64,000 nt of DNA from J054 sp965223095 (GTDB taxonomy: Bacteria; Pseudomonadota; Gammaproteobacteria; Steroidobacterales; GCA-2729495), in the NCBI GenBank assembly GCA_965223095.1, contig OZ244979.1, forward strand, positions 248,001-312,000. Reading direction: 5' to 3'. Positions 1 through 11,302 of this stretch are shown here, piece after piece. The stretch's first letter is position 1. Each line of letters begins with the position of its first letter. The notes under the pieces were generated by a model. It made no database searches and was not told where the DNA came from. It saw nothing but the letters and a program-made list of their open reading frames with translations. The translations under genes were made by a program, and so were the position numbers.

Positions 1-59
1 CCGCATCGAGTGCATCTTGCGCTTCGCTGAGCTGGTAATGTCCGAGGTCTTCCGGCCAG
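1..59. other. Left edge, no gene assigned
   Basis: The minus strand is open in one frame across this stretch and its translation looks protein-like, but a stop codon lies just upstream and there is no ATG, GTG or TTG in that frame before the window edge. I cannot say whether a gene begins beyond the edge. Confidence 0.3.
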
Positions 60-581
60 CTAAATCAGCTGGTCGCTAGCGGGTTTCAGCACCAATCCAC
101 GAGAGGTCATGGAAACGTCGCCCAGTTCGTGAATGGTAAGACGGCCCAAATCGGGACTACCAAGCTCGACAAAACCATTAAGTTCATAGGGCACCGTGAA
201 TTCATTGGCACCTAAAAACATGGGTAGCCAAGATACGGCTTGGCTGCCGACATTAACAAGCACATCAACATGCTTCGTGCCACGGGCGGGGATGATTACT
301 TGACGATGCAGTCGCCCCTTGGCGGCCGCCGCCTTATTCAGCTTAAGCCAGAGAATCGCATCCGTAACGGGCAGATCGATGTCATTAGGGTTTTCAAGCT
401 TAACGGTGCAAATGAGCTGCGCAGCTTTGCTGCTCAGCCGCGGCGAGTGTAGATCGACGATACTAATATCCGGCGGCACTAGTTCCGTTGCTATGCCGTC
501 GGCCTTGGTACCAAAACCAACTAGCATTAGGCCTAACAGACCCAAACCCAAAGGGGTGAAGATTCGTTTGACGATTTTCAT
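60..581 (-). CDS. LEA type 2-like exported protein
   Basis: This 173-residue protein starts with a basic, hydrophobic N-terminus (about residues 1-28) that looks like a signal peptide or membrane anchor without a lipobox cysteine. The rest resembles the LEA14/WHy (water stress and hypersensitive response) beta-sandwich fold: the LENPNDIDLPV segment near residue 62 matches the usual N-P-N/D core, followed by a PARGT-type strand. Such proteins are thought to act in the bacterial envelope; the substrate is unknown. An AAGGAG site lies 7 bases before the ATG. A second member of the family sits at 57266-57769. Confidence 0.7.
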   Translation of the reverse strand: MKIVKRIFTPLGLGLLGLMLVGFGTKADGIATELVPPDISIVDLHSPRLSSKAAQLICTVKLENPNDIDLPVTDAILWLKLNKAAAAKGRLHRQVIIPARGTKHVDVLVNVGSQAVSWLPMFLGANEFTVPYELNGFVELGSPDLGRLTIHELGDVSMTSRGLVLKPASDQLI

Positions 582-1041
582 ACTTGACTCCTTGTCAATG
601 GGCAGTCACGCGCTTCCTGCGCAGCTTAGATTGGCGCTGCATTATAGTCATCTCAGAGCCAGCGGCTACCCTGCATACGATCCTGCGCGAGGCGGATCGC
701 CGGACCGGTGATAGTCGTGACCAGCTCAGTCGCAAAAATAATCCAGGTAAATTCAGGATCCTGAAGACACTATCACTTCGAACCATGGTGAAAAGTAGAT
801 ATTCATCGTCTACCAGGGCAAACACCGGCAGCAATGAGAATGGGTAATTCATAAGCCCTGCCCACGAAGTTTGCAGCGAATTTCCTAGCGGAAACCAAGA
901 CCGCTAGACCACAAACTCCGACCCGGCTGTTTCGGTAATCGACAGATCCAAATCTTCACGGATGGCGGTTTTATTCCTCACCGGACTCAGGGGAATTCAC
1001 GGTATGATCACGACGAATATGATCCGCCAGTTGAATCACCC
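582..1041. other. Intergenic region upstream of recQ
   Basis: About 460 bases between the minus-strand LEA2 gene and recQ. Open frames here have no recognisable product. The only protein-like stretch is a short minus-strand frame at 904-981, listed separately. Promoters for both flanking genes should lie here; I did not find a convincing -35/-10 pair, although two TATGAT hexamers occur at 1003-1008 and 1018-1023. Confidence 0.5.
904..981 (-). pseudogene. Possible 3' remnant of a lost gene or 25-residue ORF
   Basis: A GTG-started minus-strand frame encodes 25 residues ending AIREDLDLSITETAG...EFVV before a TAG stop. Its composition is protein-like, but a stop codon lies shortly upstream, there is no ribosome binding site, and the region where an upstream portion would lie is the recQ promoter and start. 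It may be the tail of a gene truncated when recQ took its present position, or chance. Confidence 0.2.
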
Positions 1042-2877
<1,836 letters not shown>

Positions 2878-4292
2878 GGGCAATAGCCAAGAAAAGCAAG
2901 GCGCCGCTCAGCAAGGCCAACACGGTGAATGCCGTCTGGTAGCCCACTTGCCCGCCGCCCCGGGACGCCGCCACCCCACCGACAATGGCGGCACCCAAGA
3001 GTTGGCCAACTGCCATGAACACATTTAACAGGCCTTGTGCCGAAGCACGATCCTCCGGACCCGTTTCGTTGAGAATGATGTAGCGAAACGGCGCACCCAG
3101 TAGGCCCGCCAAACCCAAACCGCCGATCATGCCACCGACAATAAAGGTCGTCATGGTGATGTTTGCCTGACCATAAATCATGATCCCGGTGAATACCAAG
3201 ATAAGCCCCAACAACACAATCGCACGCGAGCCCGTTTTATTAATCATCTTGCCGATGATGGGCGAGGCAATCGTCATGGCCAGCACGCTCGGCAACATAA
3301 GCCACGCAGCTAGGGATTCAGTGATGCCCAGCGCCGAAACAGCAAGGGCCGGAAAAAACACCGAAGCCGACTCCACCGTGCCCACACCCATGGCAATGGC
3401 GACAGTCAGCCGAATTTGTGAAGAATCAAAAAACCGCGGCTGCACAATTGGGTCCACAGCCCGCTTTTCTATGCGCCAGAAAATAGGCAAGGCCACGATG
3501 GTCACCAGCAAGTAAGGCAATACACTCAGCGATACCACACTGCTGATAAATTGCGAACTATCTAAATTGGTTACCGCCACGGCCAGACAGCTTAAGGCCA
3601 CGGACAATCCAATAGCACCGGCTGCATCAAAGGGTTTAGGCTGCGTGGCACCGGCGCTAGGTAGTAATTTGGCGGCCTGCCAGATGAGCACTGCAGCGAT
3701 GGGCAGGTTGATCAGAAACAACCAATGCCAGGACCAGCGCAACAATATACCGCCCAAGACGGGCCCGACTAGAAAGGCCAAGCCGAAAACCGCACCCATT
3801 AGTCCCAGCGCGCCGCCGCGTTTTTCCGGCGGAAAAGTATCACCGATAACTGCCGCGGCCACTGGAAAAATACCGCCGGCCCCAAAACCCTGCACCGCGC
3901 GCGCCAATATCAAAAACTCAACGCTCGGAGCAAGCACCAACAGCAATGATCCCAGGGCGAAGCCGCTGACACTGGCGATATACATCATCCGGCGACCGAA
4001 ACGATCCGACAACTTCGCCAACAGGGGCGTGCCCACCAACTGCGCCAACACGTAAACGTTAAACAACCACGACAGTTGCCGATTGTTCATATCGAAGTCG
4101 GCCTGCATGGCCGGTAGCGCCGGTCCCACAATGGCGAGGTCTAGGGCCCCCATGAGCACACCGAAAAACAGCAGTATTAGAACGCGACGATTGGGATCGG
4201 TGGCCATGGCAGCTAGGCTTTTGTTATTGGCTGTTTAGTTGATAGGGGGCGCAACATGCCACAATTGACGGTCGCAGGAAAAGAGGCGCGGT

Positions 4293-5240
4293 ATGCAAGC
4301 CTTAGATCAACAGTGGTACGCCGTAGCGCTAAGTGAAGAAATTCCACCGGGCAAACCATACCGGCTGCGATTCTACGCGCGAGAAATCGCCCTTTGGCGC
4401 CAAGCCAGCGGATCCCTAGTCGCCCTGGACAGCCGTTGCCCGCATATGGGCGCCTCACTGGCTCTGGGTCGTGTCCATGGCGACGGCTTGGCCTGCCCCT
4501 ATCACGGCTTCGAATTCGATCCACAAGGAAAATGCCGCCACACACCACGGCGACACGCAGACGCGCTAATTCCCATTACCCTACAAGTTCGCAGCTGGGC
4601 CGTCGCGGAAAAAGGCGGATGGGTTTTTCTGTTCTGGGGAGATCGCGATCAGACTTTGCCGGATATCCCCTACTTCGACGAGATCGACGGCAATCTTCGG
4701 CAGGCCTGGAGCGTCCGCCAGTGGCCGGTTCATTTCACTCGCTTCATCGAAAACACCGTGGACATTGCCCACTTGGGCACGGTGCATCGCAATACATTGA
4801 GCTGGACAATTCCCGCGGTGGCCGATGACTTTGAATGCCAGGTCGATGGCAACTTCATTAATATCAAACCGCCGTCCGCGACGGACCTACCGGTTGCCTC
4901 AAGAATCGCCTATCCCAACATGGCGCTTTTGTTTTTACACCCAAAATTCTTGACCGTTTTTGTTGGCGTGCCATTGGATGACGAAAATACGCGCATTTAT
5001 GTCCGCAGCGCCCAAGGCATATTTAAGTTACCACTGTTGCATTGGCCGGTGACCCTGATCAAACACTGGGCGGATATGGCGGCCTTATGGCAAGACAAGC
5101 AACCACTATTGTCCACACGGCCCAAAAATGCCGACGAGGCCAAGGGAGAAGTCTGCTTGGAAATTGACCGCCAAATTGTTGAGTATCGAAAAATGCGACG
5201 ACGCTTGAAAACCAGTTCATCGAAAGATAGCAACCATTAG
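4293..5240 (+). CDS. Rieske non-heme iron oxygenase, alpha-subunit type
   Basis: A 315-residue oxygenase. The Rieske [2Fe-2S] ligands are C49, H51, C68 and H71 (CPH...CPYH), and the catalytic mononuclear iron motif N154-x2-D157-x2-H160-x4-H165 is complete. The family uses electrons from a separate reductase to hydroxylate or demethylate aromatic, steroid or similar ring substrates. The protein is shorter than classical naphthalene-type alpha subunits and closer to the Vanillate O-demethylase/KshA-like branch. No reductase, ferredoxin or beta-subunit gene is adjacent. AGAGG lies 7 bases before the ATG. Confidence 0.9.
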   Translation: MQALDQQWYAVALSEEIPPGKPYRLRFYAREIALWRQASGSLVALDSRCPHMGASLALGRVHGDGLACPYHGFEFDPQGKCRHTPRRHADALIPITLQVRSWAVAEKGGWVFLFWGDRDQTLPDIPYFDEIDGNLRQAWSVRQWPVHFTRFIENTVDIAHLGTVHRNTLSWTIPAVADDFECQVDGNFINIKPPSATDLPVASRIAYPNMALLFLHPKFLTVFVGVPLDDENTRIYVRSAQGIFKLPLLHWPVTLIKHWADMAALWQDKQPLLSTRPKNADEAKGEVCLEIDRQIVEYRKMRRRLKTSSSKDSNH

Positions 5241-5352
5241 AGCGAACCATCAGGACGCCCACCAGTAAATCCATCGACCTTATTGTCGGCGAATCAACGA
5301 ACGCCGCGGGATCCGAGAGCTCAACAATCTAGTTGCCACAACACTAAGCAAG

Positions 5353-6288
5353 CTAAGTATCAATATCTAAACGACGCCAATCCGTAAAAACTTCCGGATT
5401 TTGCTCGACATAGTGTGCGACGCGCTGCGCGTATAAGTTAAACAAGGCGCGTATTTTCTCGTCGCGATCGAATTCACCCCGCGCGCTTAGCGGCGGCTCA
5501 ATCACAATTTCGTAGCAGTCAGCGCTCTTGCGTATCACAAATACCGGCAATAAGGGCGCTTCTGTCGACGCCGCTAGACTGGCCGCACCTGGCGCTACAG
5601 GCAACTTGCCACCCAGGATCGGCATATCGATTAAGCGTTTGCCGTAGTGCGCACAGGTAATTGACACGACCCCTCCTTTTCCAAGCGTGCGCAGCAATTG
5701 GCGTATCGCAGTGTCTGGTTTACCCGTCACCAGGACCAAGCGTCTTTCCAGATAACGATTTTCACAAGCGATGGCAATGCGATTGATGTAGCGCTTACCA
5801 AAGCGTGAGTCTGACGGACCATGATAGTCACGACTAAGTTGTACGACTGGGATCTCAGCCGCGTATAGCGCTTTCTTAATGACTAGCGCGCTATACAATA
5901 GAGGTCCGCACCATAGAATTGCACCTGTTTGGTTTCTGATCGCGCGATCAATGTGTTCTTTTCCGGTGACTTCCAACTTAGGTTGCCAACCGCCAGGTCG
6001 GTATTCACGCAAGTAGCGCATCTCCTGCTCGATACGCCCGGCGAATAAGTCGATATAGATGTCAACTGGATCTCGAAAATTAGTCTGTCGATCTGCCGCC
6101 TGCTTAATTCGAAGCAACGAGTCAGGACGCCAGCGACGCAAGATGGGGCAAAAGAGTTGGGCGATTAGGCGGGTAAACTTGGGCCAATATCGAATCGGCA
6201 GCAACCAGGCCACGGGCGTAAGAATCACGTAGCCAGCGACAACTAGAATGTCTCGAAACTCGATGCGCTTGGGTTCGGTAATCTGCAT
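5353..6288 (-). CDS. LPLAT-family acyltransferase-like protein (LpxL/HtrB-related)
   Basis: This 311-residue protein resembles the lipid A late acyltransferase branch of lysophospholipid acyltransferases. An early hydrophobic segment (about 12-27) would anchor it in the inner membrane. The middle contains a VVQLSRDYHGPSDSRFG block where the family carries its catalytic HX4D/E; here the spacing reads as H-x3-D. The later block LPVAPGAASLAASTEAPLLP matches the family's substrate-facing region. It could acylate lipid A or another lipid, or be a divergent non-lipid A member. It stands alone between the Rieske and DUF1295 genes. Confidence 0.7.
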   Translation of the reverse strand: MQITEPKRIEFRDILVVAGYVILTPVAWLLPIRYWPKFTRLIAQLFCPILRRWRPDSLLRIKQAADRQTNFRDPVDIYIDLFAGRIEQEMRYLREYRPGGWQPKLEVTGKEHIDRAIRNQTGAILWCGPLLYSALVIKKALYAAEIPVVQLSRDYHGPSDSRFGKRYINRIAIACENRYLERRLVLVTGKPDTAIRQLLRTLGKGGVVSITCAHYGKRLIDMPILGGKLPVAPGAASLAASTEAPLLPVFVIRKSADCYEIVIEPPLSARGEFDRDEKIRALFNLYAQRVAHYVEQNPEVFTDWRRLDIDT

Positions 6289-6409
6289 TTATTATTCGAA
6301 ACTCAGTAAAACTTTAGTGAGAGACCGGTCCGTTAGTTGACCGCCCATCCGTTGAATTCGGAAAAATGCGCCGCCGCTTCAATACCAGTCTACCCGCTAA
6401 CAATAAGAC

Positions 6410-7237
6410 TCAGAACTTCGGCAACAAAGATCCACTGGCCGCGGTGTAAGCGTTAAAGCCAGGATCATTGCCGTACTTCTGCCGCTGCTCACGATCGAGG
6501 TCCACGGACTCGTAGACCATTAAGATAATGATGTAAAGCGGAGCCAGAACCACCGCCAGCGCCGGGAGAAAAGATCCGACACTGCTCAAGCCCGCGACCA
6601 ACAAACCCAGTTGCACAAGAATTTCTCCAGCGTAGTTCGGATGACGCCAGCGGCTAAAAATGCCTGTGGTAATAGGTCGCTTGACATCACGTTCCTTGGC
6701 GCGAAACTTTTGCGCGTCGGCTGTGCCTTCAATCAAGGTTCCCAGGAAGATGGCGATCGCACCAATGATCACGCCGGTGGATAGCTCGCCGCGTAGACCC
6801 GCGAAATACACCGCCATTAGGTGGAAGGCATAGAGCAATGTGGGCATGATCCACAAAGAAATTTTCACGCCCATGGGCATCTTGGCGTTGCGCAGGGCGA
6901 CTGATTCGAATCTCGGCGAATAGGAGGCGCTGTGTTGACGAATCCAGCTATACGCGGCCAAACGCAAACCGTAAATGATCGCCGCAGCCGCTAAAAGATA
7001 GGTCGCTGGCGATGGCAACAGTACGCTAAGCAAAACACCGTTGCAGACGGCGGATAGGGAATAGCTAAAATTGAAGACATATAGGAAGTTTTTGAACACC
7101 AACAGGCAACAAACCGCAGAGATAATGAGCATGCCCCAATTAACGGACGACCAAATATTTTGGGTGACCCACCAAACGACTAGACCCAGCATCACCAGGG
7201 CAAAAACGGCGAAAATGGTTTGTATTGTGCGGCTCAT
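6410..7237 (-). CDS. DUF1295-family membrane protein (steroid 5-alpha-reductase-like)
   Basis: A 275-residue polytopic membrane protein with about six or seven helices. The C-terminal half carries a KRPITTGIFSRWRHPNYAGE block, typical of DUF1295 and related isoprenylcysteine methyltransferase / steroid 5-alpha-reductase-like proteins, followed by ESVDLDREQRQKYG. The family probably binds NADPH or SAM at the membrane, but no reaction is established here. I chose the ATG at 7237 over an upstream TTG because AGG precedes it at normal spacing. It is divergent from the radical SAM gene, 49 bases apart. Confidence 0.8.
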   Translation of the reverse strand: MSRTIQTIFAVFALVMLGLVVWWVTQNIWSSVNWGMLIISAVCCLLVFKNFLYVFNFSYSLSAVCNGVLLSVLLPSPATYLLAAAAIIYGLRLAAYSWIRQHSASYSPRFESVALRNAKMPMGVKISLWIMPTLLYAFHLMAVYFAGLRGELSTGVIIGAIAIFLGTLIEGTADAQKFRAKERDVKRPITTGIFSRWRHPNYAGEILVQLGLLVAGLSSVGSFLPALAVVLAPLYIIILMVYESVDLDREQRQKYGNDPGFNAYTAASGSLLPKF

Positions 7238-7286
7238 GTCAATCAACCTATCGTGATGGCGGTTTGAAGGCGCGTAGAATAACCCG

Positions 7287-8168
7287 ATGCGCTACATAGA
7301 ACCGCTTTTCCGGCCGCCTTCCGAGGCCCATTCGCTCATTTTGCAGGTCACTAACGGCTGCTCTTGGAATCGATGTAGCTTTTGCGAGATGTATACGGCA
7401 CCGCAGAAGCGTTTTAATCTGAAACCCCAGGCGGAGATTGAAGCAGACTTGGTGGCGGTGGCGAAATCGGGCTTACCGGTGCGCCGCATCTTCTTGGCCG
7501 ATGGCGATGCCATGACGCTGTCGGTGCGGCGCCTTAGGCTGATCTTGCAAGCCATTCGCCGGACCCTGCCGAAGGTGCAACGGGTCTCCAGCTATTGCTT
7601 GCCGCGCAACCTGCGACACAAGAGCGTCGCCCAGCTCAGCGAGCTGAATGCCTTGGGCCTATCGCTGTACTACGTGGGCTGTGAATCCGGCGACGATTTG
7701 GTGCTGGAGCGGGTGAACAAGGGCGAGAATTTCGAGTCATCATTAGTAGCCTTGGAGAAGATCAAAGCAGCCGGCGCCAAATCTTCGGTGATGATACTCA
7801 ACGGCCTGGGCGGCAAACGCTATAGCGAACAACATGCCGCCAACTCCGCTCGCCTGATGAATGCGTCGCAACCGGACTATCTATCGACCTTGGTGGTCAG
7901 TTTCCCCATGGGCATGGACCGCTATCAAGATGCCTTTGGCGGCGAATTTGAAGCCTTGGATCAAGTCGATTTGTTTCGAGAAATGCAGCAGTTGCTGACA
8001 GGCTTGGAACTACATAGCACGATTTTTCGTAGCGACCATGCCTCCAACTATCTCGCCCTAAAGGGTACGCTCAACAAAGATAAGCAGCGGCTACTCCAAA
8101 CCCTGAAACTGGCGCTGGAAGAACCAGCCGCGGTCCCTCTACGCCAGGAATGGCAGCGGGGGCTTTAA
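7287..8168 (+). CDS. Radical SAM protein with CX4CX2C cluster motif
   Basis: A 293-residue protein with the cluster motif GCSWNRCSFCEMY at C25, C30 and C33. This is CX4CX2C, one residue longer than the canonical CX3CX2C. The partial TIM barrel follows, with an LADGDAMTL segment near residues 70-78 and YYVGCESGDD near 129-138, where SAM-binding residues usually lie. There is no B12-binding domain and no extra iron-sulfur domain. Reaction unknown. It ends 1 base before the convergent FG-GAP gene. Confidence 0.85.
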   Translation: MRYIEPLFRPPSEAHSLILQVTNGCSWNRCSFCEMYTAPQKRFNLKPQAEIEADLVAVAKSGLPVRRIFLADGDAMTLSVRRLRLILQAIRRTLPKVQRVSSYCLPRNLRHKSVAQLSELNALGLSLYYVGCESGDDLVLERVNKGENFESSLVALEKIKAAGAKSSVMILNGLGGKRYSEQHAANSARLMNASQPDYLSTLVVSFPMGMDRYQDAFGGEFEALDQVDLFREMQQLLTGLELHSTIFRSDHASNYLALKGTLNKDKQRLLQTLKLALEEPAAVPLRQEWQRGL

Positions 8169-8169
8169 G

Positions 8170-9768
8170 TTACGGCGGCACGGGGCAGGCAATACTGACA
8201 TCTGGCGGACAGTCGATGGCCGGCCTGCCTTCCTGAGGCCGGAAGCTCATCACGTGAACGTCCTTGGCCTCGAATACCGGAAAATAGATTTCGGCAAAAC
8301 CCATGGGGCCAGGCTGATCGTAGCGCCAACTCAGGCCACCGATGGTTGAAATACTGATGCCTGGCGGATCCGACAATAGGGTTTGGGTGGTATTTACGCC
8401 GTAATAGTCGTTGATGTCAAAAATAACGGCGGATTCGTACTCCCAGCGCTCACTATCCAGGGGAAACTGCGGTTTAAGTATCCAAACGCGCGAAGCCTCG
8501 TCCCCGCCAACCAAAATCCAAGGCTTGGTTTGGTCTTGAAGAATCCGCGCCGGCCAGAAGGCCACGGCTCGGTTGGGCGCCAGGCGCCCCGGCCCCCGTT
8601 GCGGCGGGGGATAAGTCGGATTGGGACGAATGTCGTCTTTGATAACATGCAATAGCCACTTGCTACTGAATAACTTGTCGTCAGCGGGTTGCTCCAGAAC
8701 CATCACGCGCCCGGGCACCTCGAACTGGGTCGCGGAAAAACAGTTATCCCCCTGGTGATTACTGGTCAGGATGTCTACGCGGCCATCTAAATTCAGATCG
8801 ACGATCTCCACCGCGAAGGGATTACCCTGTCCACGCGAAATATCGTGCTGGCGGGGAACAATTCCGTTTTCCAGGTCAACATCTGACCACTGACCATCCG
8901 CGGGCGCGCCGTAGATGGTCATGGCGTCATACTTGAAGAAATGTGTGGCCACCACTTCAGGAATACCATCGCCCTCAAAGTCGAAGATATTCATATTGAT
9001 TTCGGGACCACCCGGTTTAGGTTGGGTGTCAACCAGTACCGTTTCGCGCCAGGCTTGGTCCGGCCTAAGCTCGTCACCGGGGTTCTTGAACCAAACCAGT
9101 TGCCCTGTAGGCGGACATATGCCGCCGGCCACGATAAAACTCGAGCGCACCGTCACGATATCGCGGCGGCCGTCTTGGTCCATATCGATAAATTTCGCGT
9201 CGTGATAAAACCAGGGCTGATTATCCGCGCTGCCCGGTTCGCAGCGCGGCGCTTTGAAACTACTTTGATGAACGATGTACTCCGTAAGCTCGGGGTCATC
9301 TAAGTTAATCAAGCTCAGGCGTCCAGGGCGTGGCGTGGACTGAAAACCTTGGGGCGCAACAATGGCCTCAAAAGGCACGACGCCGTCGGGAACCCGCGCC
9401 GTCTCATTCGGCCAGACTTGACGCGAAACACCATCGTTATCGCTCAGAATTTTTAGATCTCGATCGGCATCGAAGGCTTCGATATCCAAGCTATCCAGAT
9501 TCGGAATCACGGCAATCAAGTCGCGCTCAAAAAAATCTTCTACTTTTGTTCCGGCGGCATTCTTACGCGCGTTGAAGAAACTGGACATGAGTAGACCGTC
9601 GGCTTTGCCGCCCGCTGCCGCGTTAAACCGCTGGATGTGCAGAAACGCCGGGTTGAACGGCAAGCTCATGACCCCGCGCGGATAAATTTCTGGGCAAAAC
9701 GAAGCCGTGGAATTAGCCGCCACCGCCAAGCCAGGCATTAGTATTAACAACGAGATAAGCGTCCTCAT
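8170..9768 (-). CDS. Secreted FG-GAP/VCBS repeat protein
   Basis: A 532-residue exported protein. Residues 1-17 form a signal peptide ending AVAA. Repeated Asp-rich calcium-loop motifs (DMDQDGRRDI, FEGDGIPEV, DLNLDGRVDI) are spaced as in FG-GAP/VCBS beta-propeller blades. Several cysteine pairs suggest disulfides in the periplasm or outside. No catalytic domain is visible; the family includes adhesins and lectin-like propellers. Confidence 0.8.
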   Translation of the reverse strand: MRTLISLLILMPGLAVAANSTASFCPEIYPRGVMSLPFNPAFLHIQRFNAAAGGKADGLLMSSFFNARKNAAGTKVEDFFERDLIAVIPNLDSLDIEAFDADRDLKILSDNDGVSRQVWPNETARVPDGVVPFEAIVAPQGFQSTPRPGRLSLINLDDPELTEYIVHQSSFKAPRCEPGSADNQPWFYHDAKFIDMDQDGRRDIVTVRSSFIVAGGICPPTGQLVWFKNPGDELRPDQAWRETVLVDTQPKPGGPEINMNIFDFEGDGIPEVVATHFFKYDAMTIYGAPADGQWSDVDLENGIVPRQHDISRGQGNPFAVEIVDLNLDGRVDILTSNHQGDNCFSATQFEVPGRVMVLEQPADDKLFSSKWLLHVIKDDIRPNPTYPPPQRGPGRLAPNRAVAFWPARILQDQTKPWILVGGDEASRVWILKPQFPLDSERWEYESAVIFDINDYYGVNTTQTLLSDPPGISISTIGGLSWRYDQPGPMGFAEIYFPVFEAKDVHVMSFRPQEGRPAIDCPPDVSIACPVPP

Positions 9769-9876
9769 TGGTAAATAGTAGTCGCTATCCCCTGCGTGGT
9801 TCAGACAAAAATTGTGTCAGGCCATGGACCGGATGGACTGCTAGGGTAAGCCTTAGAGTTTTTCCGAGGAACAGCA

Positions 9877-10428
9877 ATGCCCGCTCACGAATGGCTCAGC
9901 AAAACACCCTGGCCCACCAAGCAGTTGCCACGCGATGAATTGGAAACGCGCTTAGAACATTTCATTGCGACCCATTGGATGGGCGTGCTGTGTACCGTGG
10001 GTAACAATGGGCCCATCGGCAGCCCGGTCGAGTACCATGCCAAAGACTTGTCAGTCTACATCTTGCCCCAACCCGGCAGCCCAAAAATTAGGGCGCTGCA
10101 GCGTGACCCGCGGGTTTGTTTCGCGATTTATGGCGAGAACTCCGGCTGGGCCAGTGTGCAGGGCGCACAGTTGTTCGGCGATGCGGAATTTATTGATCCG
10201 GGCACGGCAGCCCATGAGCAAGCCATGTCGATTTATCGTTGGGCGGCATCGGCGGAACAACTCGGTATGCCATTGGATCAGCCGCCGGACATGCAGTTGA
10301 TTCGCATCGATCCTGACCGGATCGTCTATACGCAACAGTGGCTGCGTAAGGATGGCTTTGGCCCCCGGCAGATATGGCATCGTGACCCTAACAAAGCCGC
10401 GCATGCCGTAAAATACGGCCATGACTAG
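9877..10428 (+). CDS. PNPOx-like FMN-binding split-barrel protein
   Basis: A 183-residue protein of the pyridoxamine 5'-phosphate oxidase-like split-barrel superfamily. The beta-strand pattern GVLCTVGNNGPIGSPVEY, then SPKIRALQRDPRVCFAIYG, is typical of members that bind FMN or related flavins. It is not long enough or similar enough for PdxH itself, so the role (flavin reductase, heme-utilisation-like or unknown) is open. GAGGA lies 8 bases before the ATG. It precedes two SDR genes by 19 bases and may head their operon. Confidence 0.75.
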   Translation: MPAHEWLSKTPWPTKQLPRDELETRLEHFIATHWMGVLCTVGNNGPIGSPVEYHAKDLSVYILPQPGSPKIRALQRDPRVCFAIYGENSGWASVQGAQLFGDAEFIDPGTAAHEQAMSIYRWAASAEQLGMPLDQPPDMQLIRIDPDRIVYTQQWLRKDGFGPRQIWHRDPNKAAHAVKYGHD

Positions 10429-10447
10429 TGCCTAGAAGGAGAAGAAG

Positions 10448-11302
10448 ATGACAAAAATCCAAGTACCGTTAGTCGTTCTTGCCACGCTGGTCATGACCAG
10501 CGGTATTGCGTGTGCCGGTGCCCATGGCCCCGGATCCGCGCCCCAAGAAGTACTGATTGATCCCACTATGCGCTCGGATGTGACCGGCACCGTGTTGATC
10601 ACCGGCGCCAACCGCGGGATTGGTCTAGAACTTGCCCACAGCTACGCGAAACGCGGCTGGAATGTGATCGCCACCGCTAGAAAACCCGACCAGGCCCAAG
10701 ACCTTAATAAGTTAGCCGATCAGTACGGCAAGATTCGGGTCGAACAACTGGACGTGCTTGACCAAACACAAGTTGACGCCCTAGCGGAAAAGTATGCCGA
10801 CCAGGACATCGACGTGCTGCTAAATAATGCGGCGATACTGGGAGCGCCCGAGGCCCAGAAATTTGGCAACTATGACTTTGATTTGTTTGCGCGAGTCATT
10901 GATACCAATGTGGCGGGCCCCATGCGCATGGCGCAAGCCTTTGCTGCGCAGGTCGCGCGCAGCGAGCAAAAGAAAATCGTAGCCATCACGAGTGTGCAGG
11001 GGTCGATTCAGTTAATTCGCGGAGACAGCATTCAATTTTATAATGCCAGTAAGACGGCCTTGAACATGTCCATGCGCGCAATCGCAAATGCGGTTAAAGA
11101 CCAAGGCGTTACCGTGGCATTGATCTCACCGGGCGCGGTCGACACCGACATGATGGCCAAGGCCATGGCCGGCGCTAAGTTTCCCATGCGGCTGCTCACT
11201 CCAACCGAAAGCGCTGAGGCCGTCGTTAATATTATTGCGCAATATGATTTTGATATGAGTGGCACATTCCTGTCGCATCAAGGCACAAAAATCCCGTGGT
11301 GA
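10448..11302 (+). CDS. SDR family oxidoreductase with Sec-type signal peptide
   Basis: A 284-residue classical short-chain dehydrogenase/reductase. The Rossmann motif TGANRGIG lies near residues 53-60, NNAAILG near 125-131, and the active-site pair YNASK near 197-201. Unusually, residues 1-24 look like a Sec signal peptide ending ACAG, which would put an NAD(P)-dependent fold outside the cytosol. AGAAGGAG precedes the ATG. The stop overlaps the next gene's start (GTGA). Confidence 0.88.
   Translation: MTKIQVPLVVLATLVMTSGIACAGAHGPGSAPQEVLIDPTMRSDVTGTVLITGANRGIGLELAHSYAKRGWNVIATARKPDQAQDLNKLADQYGKIRVEQLDVLDQTQVDALAEKYADQDIDVLLNNAAILGAPEAQKFGNYDFDLFARVIDTNVAGPMRMAQAFAAQVARSEQKKIVAITSVQGSIQLIRGDSIQFYNASKTALNMSMRAIANAVKDQGVTVALISPGAVDTDMMAKAMAGAKFPMRLLTPTESAEAVVNIIAQYDFDMSGTFLSHQGTKIPW

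Noticed and set aside
1003..1023. Two TATGAT hexamers before recQ as -10 boxes
   Set aside because: No acceptable -35 at 16-18 bases for either.
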